This document shows, in pieces, positions 34,664-40,565 of a stretch of DNA of 40,565 nucleotides. Position 1 is the stretch's first letter. Each line of letters opens with the position of its first letter. Under the pieces are notes generated by a model. The model searched no databases. It worked only from the letters and a program-made list of their open reading frames with translations, and was not told the origin of the DNA. The translations under genes and the position numbers were made by a program. The DNA is taken from positions 1 to 40,565 of the forward strand of contig CABVRW010000024.1 in the NCBI GenBank assembly GCA_902500785.1, given 5' to 3'. The stretch is from an uncultured Nitrospira sp. (GTDB lineage: Bacteria; Nitrospirota; Nitrospiria; Nitrospirales; Nitrospiraceae).

Positions 34664-35812
34664 ATGGCAGAATCATTGGCCCCACGGTTGAATGCGGAGC
34701 GAAACGAAGGTCCCGTCTTTTGGGTCGTCGGGTTCGTGCTACTGTTTGTGCTTCCGGTCCTCAACGTGTTGCCGGCGGAGGATTCCTGGCTGCATGTCTC
34801 CGATTTCGCCTTGAACCGATTCGGGAAGTTCCTGGCTTTTGCCATCCTGGCGCTCGGCCTCGATCTGATCTGGGGATACGCAGGCATCCTCAGCCTGGGA
34901 CAGGGCGTGTTCTTCGGGTTAGGGGCATACTGCATGGGCATGCACCTGATGCTCGCGATCGGAAGCGAGGGCGTCTACGGCAGTGCCTTGCCGGATTTCA
35001 TGGTCTGGAATCAGGTCACCGCATTGCCGTTTTTCTGGGAGCCGTTCCATAGCTTCACCGCCGCTATCCTGGCCGGCCTGTTGGTGCCGGCGGGCTTCGC
35101 GCTGCTGTTCGGCTTTCTCGCCTTCCGCAGCCGGATTCGGGGAGTATATTTCGCGATCATTACGCAGGCCTTGGCTCTCATGGCGTGGCTCATCTTCAAT
35201 CGGAATGAAACGAATCTCGGCGGAACGAACGGTCTGACGGATTTCAAGACAATCCTGGGCTTTCGGCTGTCCGAGCCAGGGACGCAATTCGCGCTCTATG
35301 TCATCACCGTGTTGTGCCTGGGCGGAGCCTACCTGCTCTGCCGCTGGATCATCACGTCGCGCGCCGGCCGAGTGTTGATCGCCATTCGAGACAGTGAGCA
35401 ACGCGTCCTATTTTCAGGCTACTCGCCGGCCAACTACAAATTGTTCGTCTTTGTGATATCGGCCGCGCTGGCGGGGCTGGCCGGAATGCTGTATGTCCCG
35501 CAGGTGGGGATCATTACTCCGGCGCAGATGGGCGTCCTGCCGTCCCTCGAAATGGTGGTCTGGGTGGCGGTGGGCGGCCGCGCGACCCTGGTCGGCGCCA
35601 TTGTCGGAGCGGTGGGCGTCAATCTAGGCCGTAGCATTCTCACCAACCATTTTCCGGAATTATGGCCGTTTTTTCTCGGCGGGCTCTTCGTCGTGGTCGT
35701 GCTGCTGTTTCCAGACGGAGTCATGGGTCTCACCAGGACCGTGAGTGAAAAGATCGCAAAGCGGAACGTCCGTTTATCAAAAACCCCAGCCGTCGAAGAG
35801 GAACAGGCGTGA
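34664..35812 (+). CDS. urtC: Urea ABC transporter permease UrtC
   Basis: LivM-type second permease, 382 aa, about ten membrane segments. Family features are ILALGLDLIWGYAGILSLGQGVFFGLGAYCMGMHL near residues 62-96 and AALAGLAGMLYVPQVGIITPAQMGVLPSLEMVVWVAVGG near 265-303. A GTG start for urtD overlaps its stop. 16 bp after urtB. Confidence 0.95.
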   Translation: MAESLAPRLNAERNEGPVFWVVGFVLLFVLPVLNVLPAEDSWLHVSDFALNRFGKFLAFAILALGLDLIWGYAGILSLGQGVFFGLGAYCMGMHLMLAIGSEGVYGSALPDFMVWNQVTALPFFWEPFHSFTAAILAGLLVPAGFALLFGFLAFRSRIRGVYFAIITQALALMAWLIFNRNETNLGGTNGLTDFKTILGFRLSEPGTQFALYVITVLCLGGAYLLCRWIITSRAGRVLIAIRDSEQRVLFSGYSPANYKLFVFVISAALAGLAGMLYVPQVGIITPAQMGVLPSLEMVVWVAVGGRATLVGAIVGAVGVNLGRSILTNHFPELWPFFLGGLFVVVVLLFPDGVMGLTRTVSEKIAKRNVRLSKTPAVEEEQA

Positions 35813-36576
35813 CGGAACAGGGCTCCATTATCTATTTGGAAGGCGTCACCGTCGATTATGACGGCTTCAAAGCGTTGAACAATCTGAATTTCATCGTCAA
35901 TCATCGTGAATTGCGGGTAGTGATCGGGCCGAACGGCGCCGGGAAGACGACGTTGCTGGATGTGATTTCAGGCAAGACGAAACCGGCGGCCGGTCGCGTC
36001 ATTTTCGGGAAAGACACTGATCTCATCGGTATGCGGGAATACGAGATCACCCAGCTGGGGATCGGGAGAAAATTCCAGGCGCCCTCGATTTACGGCAATC
36101 TTACGGTGTGGGAGAATCTCGACCTATCGTTGAGTCGCGTCAGCAAGGGCGTGTTGTTTACCTTGCGAGGTCGGTCCACGGCTGCGGAACGGACGCACAT
36201 CAATGAGGCTTTAGCGACGATCGGTCTCACGGAGCAGGCCTTTCTGCGCGCGGGCGCTCTCTCTCATGGTCAGAAGCAATGGCTTGAGATTGGCATGGTC
36301 ATGTTGCAGGATCCTGAGCTGCTGCTGGTCGATGAGCCGGTGGCCGGCATGACCGACGAAGAGACCGCACAAACGGGGCGGTTGCTCCAGTCGCTGGCGG
36401 AGAAACATGCGATCGTCGTGATCGAGCACGATATGGAGTTTGTTCGGCAAATCGCGCGGACCGTGACCGTGTTGCACGAGGGGACCGTGATCTGCGAGGG
36501 GTCGGTGGAAAAAATACAAGCTGATGAGCGGGTGAGAGAGATTTATCTCGGTCGCCAGAAGGTGGCGCATGCGTAA
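35809..36576 (+). CDS. urtD: Urea ABC transporter ATPase UrtD
   Basis: LivG-type ATPase, 255 aa, GTG start overlapping the urtC stop. Walker A is [12 protein letters not shown], the Q-loop region is GRKFQAPSIYGNLTVWENL, the signature motif is degenerate (ALSHGQKQWLEI, with H in place of G), Walker B is LLLVDEPVAGMTDEE and the switch is VIEHDMEFVR. The SHGQ signature is seen in UrtD-type proteins. Confidence 0.95.
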   Translation: MTEQGSIIYLEGVTVDYDGFKALNNLNFIVNHRELRVVIGPNGAGKTTLLDVISGKTKPAAGRVIFGKDTDLIGMREYEITQLGIGRKFQAPSIYGNLTVWENLDLSLSRVSKGVLFTLRGRSTAAERTHINEALATIGLTEQAFLRAGALSHGQKQWLEIGMVMLQDPELLLVDEPVAGMTDEETAQTGRLLQSLAEKHAIVVIEHDMEFVRQIARTVTVLHEGTVICEGSVEKIQADERVREIYLGRQKVAHA

Positions 36577-36630
36577 GCGGCCTCGTCGGAGACTTTGCTG
36601 AACATCCTGGGAGAGTCATCGAACACGATT

Positions 36631-37341
36631 ATGCTGCGGCTTGAGAAGGTCAACGTCTACTATGGCGAGAGCCACATTCTTCGGAACGTCTCATTTCACA
36701 TCGAGGCGGGCCAGGTGGCCTGCGTGATGGGCCGGAATGGCGTCGGTAAGTCGACGACGTTGAAAGCAATTATGGGCCTGTTGCCGGTAGGCAGCGGACA
36801 AGTCCTCTTCGACGGAGCGGACATCACCAAGGAGGCGACCGACCGGCGGGCCAGGAGTGGCCTCGCGTACGTGCCGCAAGGTCGGGAAATCATTCCGCAT
36901 CTGACGGTCCGAGAAAATCTCCAGTTGGGCTATTGGGCGCGTGGAAATGGGACGAATGGAGATTCAGAGAAAGCCGCCTTCGACGAAGTCTATACGCTGT
37001 TTCCCAAACTTACACAGATTCTAGAGCGGCCGGGTGGGGTGCTGAGCGGTGGAGAACAACAGCAATTGGCCATCGGTCGAGCCATCTTGTCGAGCCCGAA
37101 AGTCCTGTTGTTGGACGAACCGACGGAAGGCATCCAACCCTCGATCGTTGATCAGATTGAAGATGTCATCATCGGTTTTAAAACCGCGCGTCGATTTGCC
37201 ATCGTCCTAGTGGAGCAGGGTCTGCACTTCGCGGCACGGCTGGCGGACAGCTACGTGGTGATGGCTAAGGGAGCGGTCATGGCAGCGGGGAAAAAGGATG
37301 CGCTCAGCGCCGAGATGGTGAAGCAGCACTTGACGGTGTAG
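36631..37341 (+). CDS. urtE: Urea ABC transporter ATPase UrtE
   Basis: LivF-type ATPase. It is 236 aa from ATG 36631 (MLRLEKVNVYYGESHILRNV, the usual UrtE start). An in-frame TTG at 36595 would add 12 residues with a badly spaced ribosome-binding site. Walker A is GRNGVGKSTTLK, then YVPQGREIIPHLTVRENL, signature LSGGEQQQLAI, Walker B LLLDEPTEGIQPS and switch LVEQGL (Gln for His, usual in this subfamily). Last gene of the urt set. Confidence 0.95.
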   Translation: MLRLEKVNVYYGESHILRNVSFHIEAGQVACVMGRNGVGKSTTLKAIMGLLPVGSGQVLFDGADITKEATDRRARSGLAYVPQGREIIPHLTVRENLQLGYWARGNGTNGDSEKAAFDEVYTLFPKLTQILERPGGVLSGGEQQQLAIGRAILSSPKVLLLDEPTEGIQPSIVDQIEDVIIGFKTARRFAIVLVEQGLHFAARLADSYVVMAKGAVMAAGKKDALSAEMVKQHLTV

Positions 37342-37444
37342 GGCCGCAGGGAAGGAAGGGCGTCGTGGATGAACGCACATTGAACCTCGCCACGTAGTGC
37401 TCGATATGGCACCAGCCTCTGTGCAGAGGGTTGAAATGATACGG

Positions 37445-37473
37445 TTGATCTGATGGACTTCCCTGGCTACTAT
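37445..37473 (+). promoter_or_regulatory. Candidate sigma-70 promoter for lipoprotein-ureABC
   Basis: TTGATC (37445-37450), a 17-base spacer, TACTAT (37468-37473). It lies in the 185-bp gap after urtE and would allow urease to be transcribed apart from the porin-urt transcript. Each box matches four of six consensus bases. Confidence 0.45.
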
Positions 37474-37544
37474 GTCTCCCGTATGCCGGGCTGTTTGTTG
37501 TTTCGCTTACCTGAGGGGAACTGGCTCTGAAGTCCTCTATCAAG

Positions 37545-37913
37545 ATGCTGCTTGTGGCCTGTCTCCTCACGGTGGCGGCTTGCGCAACTGGAAACTACAC
37601 CCCGCTGGCAGGGGCCGATAAGGATCAAGTCGAGCAGCTCAAGGAGAACGTCTATCGCGTTGAGTATCGCGTCAGTTCATTTACGTCGCAGGAGCAGTTG
37701 GATGCCTACCTGCGCCGGCGTTGTGCTGAATTGACGTTACGGGAAGGGTACGATTTTTTTCATCTGGCGCAGCGGGCTGACGTCCTGGCCCTGTCACGGC
37801 GAACTTCGATGACGGTGACGATGTATAAGGGATCGAAGCCAACCGGTGCGGTCGATCTGCATGATGCCCGGGACGTCTTGGCCAAGCCGGCGATCCTGCT
37901 AAAAAATGAATGA
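37545..37913 (+). CDS. Small putative lipoprotein (CC0125/CC1285-like)
   Basis: 122 aa from ATG 37545. A hydrophobic start ending in VAAC suggests a lipoprotein signal with the cysteine near residue 13. The mature part has YRVEYRVSSFTSQEQLDAYLRRRCAELTLREGYDFF, which resembles the CC0125/CC1285 lipoprotein family of unknown function (from memory). The ATG has no ribosome-binding site; an in-frame CTG at 37527 has AGGGGA 7 nt upstream and would add a basic n-region. It sits between urtE and ureA. Confidence 0.8.
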   Translation: MLLVACLLTVAACATGNYTPLAGADKDQVEQLKENVYRVEYRVSSFTSQEQLDAYLRRRCAELTLREGYDFFHLAQRADVLALSRRTSMTVTMYKGSKPTGAVDLHDARDVLAKPAILLKNE

Positions 37914-37939
37914 CGAATCATGTGTGACGAGGGCCGGAT

Positions 37940-38242
37940 ATGCATCTGACACCGCGTGAACAGGAAAAGCTGTTGATCTATGTGGCGGCGAATTTGGCCA
38001 AGGATCGCAAAGCGCGAGGCCTAAAGCTTAACCACCCGGAAGCGGTCGCGTTCATCACCGCCGAGATTCTGGAAGGCATTCGCGACGGCAAGTCGGTGTC
38101 GGAATTAATGAGTGCCGGCGCCACGCTGCTCACTCGAAAAGATGTCATGTCGGGTGTGCCGGAAATGATCCCGGAACTTCAGGTCGAAGGCACGTTTCCG
38201 GATGGCACCAAGCTGGTGACGGTGCATGAGCCGATCCGATAG
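37940..38242 (+). CDS. ureA: Urease subunit gamma
   Basis: Smallest subunit of the urease trimer, 100 aa, the standard length. [47 protein letters not shown] and the C-terminal [18 protein letters not shown] are signature stretches. The separate gamma, beta and alpha genes are the common bacterial layout. Urease hydrolyses urea to ammonia and CO2 in the cytoplasm. Confidence 0.97.
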   Translation: MHLTPREQEKLLIYVAANLAKDRKARGLKLNHPEAVAFITAEILEGIRDGKSVSELMSAGATLLTRKDVMSGVPEMIPELQVEGTFPDGTKLVTVHEPIR

Positions 38243-38250
38243 GTGAAGGA

Positions 38251-38718
38251 ATGAAGACGAAAGCCAAGACCGTGGTGAGGAAATCTCGACCAAAAGCGCC
38301 CGCCTCAGTGAGTCGGCGCGATGGACTCCAGCCTGCAGCCGTCATCCCCGGCGAAGTCATTCTCGGCGAAGGTGATATCATTGCGCTGCATGGTCGGCAG
38401 ACAGTCGAACTCACCGTATCGAATACCGGCGACAGGCCGATTCAGGTGGGGTCGCATTGCCACTTCTTTGAGGCCAATCGGGCGCTGATGTTTGATCGCG
38501 AGAGGGCCTATGGATTCCGGTTGCAGGTGCCGGCTGGGACGGCGGTGCGGTTTGAACCTGGTGAGTCGAAGCGGGTGACGCTGGTCGCGCTTGGCGGCCA
38601 TCGTGAGGCTTACGGCATCAATGGTTTGGTGAATGGCAAGCTGGATGATCCGATAGTGCGGGAACGAGCTCTGGCCAGCGCTAGAGAAGCAGGGTTCTTG
38701 AGCAAGCGGCCTGGCTAG
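38251..38718 (+). CDS. ureB: Urease subunit beta, with N-terminal extension
   Basis: 155 aa. The conserved core starts at [11 protein letters not shown] (about residue 33) and includes [24 protein letters not shown], with Cys at a site that is often Tyr, and [17 protein letters not shown]. Most UreB proteins are near 100-110 aa and begin at this core; here about 30 basic residues ([18 protein letters not shown]) precede it and about 15 follow. It lies 8 bp after ureA. Confidence 0.95.
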   Translation: MKTKAKTVVRKSRPKAPASVSRRDGLQPAAVIPGEVILGEGDIIALHGRQTVELTVSNTGDRPIQVGSHCHFFEANRALMFDRERAYGFRLQVPAGTAVRFEPGESKRVTLVALGGHREAYGINGLVNGKLDDPIVRERALASAREAGFLSKRPG

Positions 38719-38820
38719 TCCCGTTGCTCGTAGAACGCCCACGATGAAACAGTGCTCGTCCCATGCGCGCAGTCGGGCCCAACCAGGCCGCTGCTCCAAT
38801 GCTCTGAGAGGCTGGGGATA

Positions 38821-40548
38821 ATGAACATTCCGCGACGCCAATATAACGATCTCTACGGCCCCACCGCTGGGGATCGCATTCGTCTGGCCGATACGGAGCT
38901 GTTGGTCGAGATCACGCGCGATCTGACCGTGCCTGGGGAAGAGGCCAAGTTCGGCGGCGGCAAGGTCATTCGCGACGGCATGGGACAATCACCAGCCGCG
39001 ACGCGGGCAAAGGGCGGGCTGGATCTCGTCATCACCAATGCCGTTATCATCGACTGGTGGGGCGTGGTGAAGGCCGACATCGGGATTCGCGACGGACGAA
39101 TCACGGGGATCGGGAAAGCGGGGAACTCCGATCTGATGGACGGCGTGACACAGGGCATGGAAATCGGCCCTTGCACGGAGGTGTTGTCGGCTGAAGGCAA
39201 AATCATCACGGCCGGCGGGATCGATTCGCACATCCATTTCATCTGCCCGCAAATCATCACTGAGGCGTTGGCCAACGGGTTGACAACGCTGATCGGTGGC
39301 GGGACCGGCCCGGCCACGGGCACCAATGCGACGACCTGCACGCCCGGGCCCTGGAACATTCATCGCATGCTGGAGGCGGCGGACGGCTTCCCGATCAATC
39401 TTGGATTTCTAGGCAAAGGGAATTCTTCCTTGCCTGAAGGGTTGAACGAACAGGTCGAGGCGGGTGCCATCGGGTTAAAGCTGCATGAAGACTGGGGAAC
39501 GACGCCGGCAGCTATCGATACCTGTTTGAGCGTGGCAGAGCGCTATGACGTTCAGGTGGCGATCCATACCGATACGATCAACGAAGCCGGCTTTGTCGAG
39601 GATACGATCAAGGCGTTCAAAGGCCGGACGATTCACTCGTTCCATACCGAGGGTGCTGGCGGAGGACATGCTCCCGACATCATCAAAGTCTGCGGTGAGG
39701 CGAATGTGTTGCCTTCCTCGACGAATCCCACCATGCCCTTCACGGTCAATACGATGGATGAACATCTGGATATGTTAATGGTGTGTCACCATCTGAATCC
39801 GCGGGTGCCGGAAGATATCGCGTTTGCCGAATCGCGCATCCGCCGGGAAACGATCGCGGCCGAGGATATTCTGCACGACATGGGCGCGATCAGCATCATG
39901 TCGTCCGACTCGCAGGCGATGGGACGGGTGGGCGAGGTCATCATCCGCACCTGGCAGACGGCGCACAAGATGAAAGTGCAGCGGGGGCACCTGTCTGAGC
40001 GCGGCATCGACCAGCAGGATGGCCGGCATGACAACTGGCGCGCGCGGCGGTATATCGCGAAGTATACGATCAATCCCGCCATCGCGCATGGGGTGGCTCA
40101 CGAGGTCGGGTCGGTTGAAGTCGGGAAACTGGCCGATTTGGTATTGTGGAAACCGGCCTTTTTCGGCGTGAAGCCTGAGATGGTCATCAAGGGCGGATTT
40201 CCCATGTCGGCGGCCATGGGCGATCCCAATGCATCGATTCCGACGCCGCAACCGGTGCTGACAAGACCCATGTTTGGCAGTTTCGGCCGGGCACCCTTCT
40301 CCACGAGCGTGACCTTTCTCTCTCAGAAAGCCTTGGAGCGAGAGGTGCCGAAACAACTGGGATTGCAGAAGCGCGTCGCTGCGGTCAAAGGTTGTCGGAG
40401 CATCGGTAAGCGAGATTTGAAATTGAACGATGCGTTGCCGCAAATCGAGGTGGATGCTGAAACCTACGAAGTACGCGCGGACGGTGAGCTTCTCACATGT
40501 GAGCCGGTAGCAGTGTTGCCGATGGCGCAGCGCTACTTCCTGTTTTAA
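38821..40548 (+). CDS. ureC: Urease subunit alpha (catalytic)
   Basis: Ni-dependent catalytic subunit, 575 aa from ATG 38821 ([22 protein letters not shown]). Nickel ligands and active-site residues are all visible: HSHIHF (two His), the carbamylated Lys in GLKLHEDWG, His in [12 protein letters not shown], His in [12 protein letters not shown], the flap motif MVCHHL (Cys and His) and Asp in SSDSQAMGR. An in-frame start at 38752 would add 23 unrelated residues. The stop is 17 bases before the window end; accessory genes ureEFGD are not seen here. Confidence 0.98.
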   Translation: MNIPRRQYNDLYGPTAGDRIRLADTELLVEITRDLTVPGEEAKFGGGKVIRDGMGQSPAATRAKGGLDLVITNAVIIDWWGVVKADIGIRDGRITGIGKAGNSDLMDGVTQGMEIGPCTEVLSAEGKIITAGGIDSHIHFICPQIITEALANGLTTLIGGGTGPATGTNATTCTPGPWNIHRMLEAADGFPINLGFLGKGNSSLPEGLNEQVEAGAIGLKLHEDWGTTPAAIDTCLSVAERYDVQVAIHTDTINEAGFVEDTIKAFKGRTIHSFHTEGAGGGHAPDIIKVCGEANVLPSSTNPTMPFTVNTMDEHLDMLMVCHHLNPRVPEDIAFAESRIRRETIAAEDILHDMGAISIMSSDSQAMGRVGEVIIRTWQTAHKMKVQRGHLSERGIDQQDGRHDNWRARRYIAKYTINPAIAHGVAHEVGSVEVGKLADLVLWKPAFFGVKPEMVIKGGFPMSAAMGDPNASIPTPQPVLTRPMFGSFGRAPFSTSVTFLSQKALEREVPKQLGLQKRVAAVKGCRSIGKRDLKLNDALPQIEVDAETYEVRADGELLTCEPVAVLPMAQRYFLF

Positions 40549-40565
40549 TCAGAATGCTGAAACAG

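Noticed and set aside
37398-37430. TGGCAC sequence before the lipoprotein-ureABC genes, considered as a sigma-54 promoter.
   Set aside because: The GC of the -12 element is not at the required distance from the GG of the -24 element.
1-40565. Search for tRNA, rRNA, CRISPR repeats, insertion sequences, integrase genes and phage genes.
   Set aside because: None was seen. The gene order is continuous, spacing is short and base composition looks even, so there is no sign of a mobile island.

Overview
The window looks like chromosomal DNA of a Gram-negative bacterium, most likely a Nitrospira-type member of the Nitrospirota. The lineage is inferred from gene content: an LPS-export set, a type IV pilus secretin operon, a porin followed by a complete urea ABC transporter, and urease structural genes, all in one block. 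No marker in the sequence proves the genus. Nearly all genes lie on the + strand and are tightly packed, with many ATGA-type overlaps. I saw no tRNA, rRNA, insertion sequence, prophage gene or CRISPR array.

Region 1 (1-15.9 kb) is an unbroken S10-spc-alpha ribosomal superoperon. It runs from the last codons of tuf through rpsJ, rplCDWB, rpsS, rplV, rpsC, rplP, rpmC, rpsQ, rplNXE, rpsN, rpsH, rplFR, rpsE, rpmD, rplO, secY, adk, map, infA, rpmJ, rpsMKD, rpoA and rplQ, and ends near a GC-rich hairpin. S14, L36, S4 and adenylate kinase all carry cysteine zinc-site patterns. L5 and L17 carry extra charged tails.

Region 2 (16.0-21.0 kb) is the envelope/sigma-54 cluster lptC-lptA-lptB-rpoN-hpf-rapZ. 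Region 3 (21.1-26.3 kb) starts at a clear sigma-70 promoter, followed by a small MerR-type HTH gene and pilMNOPQ, which encode the inner-membrane platform and secretin of type IV pili. A perfect 15-bp hairpin follows pilQ. Region 4 (26.6-30.0 kb) holds aroB, a GAF-GAF-ANTAR protein read from just behind aroB, and a convergent lipoprotein of unknown function.

Region 5 (30.0-40.55 kb) is the nitrogen-acquisition block: a porin (FmdC-like), urtABCDE, a small lipoprotein, then ureA, ureB and ureC. The urease accessory genes are not in the window.

The most interesting element is the 307-bp gap before the porin. It contains a promoter and then, in order, two stem-loops with hexanucleotide loops having A at position 1 and G at position 4 (AACGGC and AATGAC). 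The second stem-loop overlaps the 5' arm of a 17-bp intrinsic terminator that runs into nine T residues. This is the architecture recognised by ANTAR antitermination proteins, and an ANTAR protein is encoded about 1.1 kb upstream. The proposal is that the GAF-GAF-ANTAR protein binds the leader RNA, blocks the terminator and switches on outer-membrane and ABC uptake of urea (or short amides). Urease may have a separate promoter near 37445-37473. This is inference from sequence and needs a binding or transcription test.
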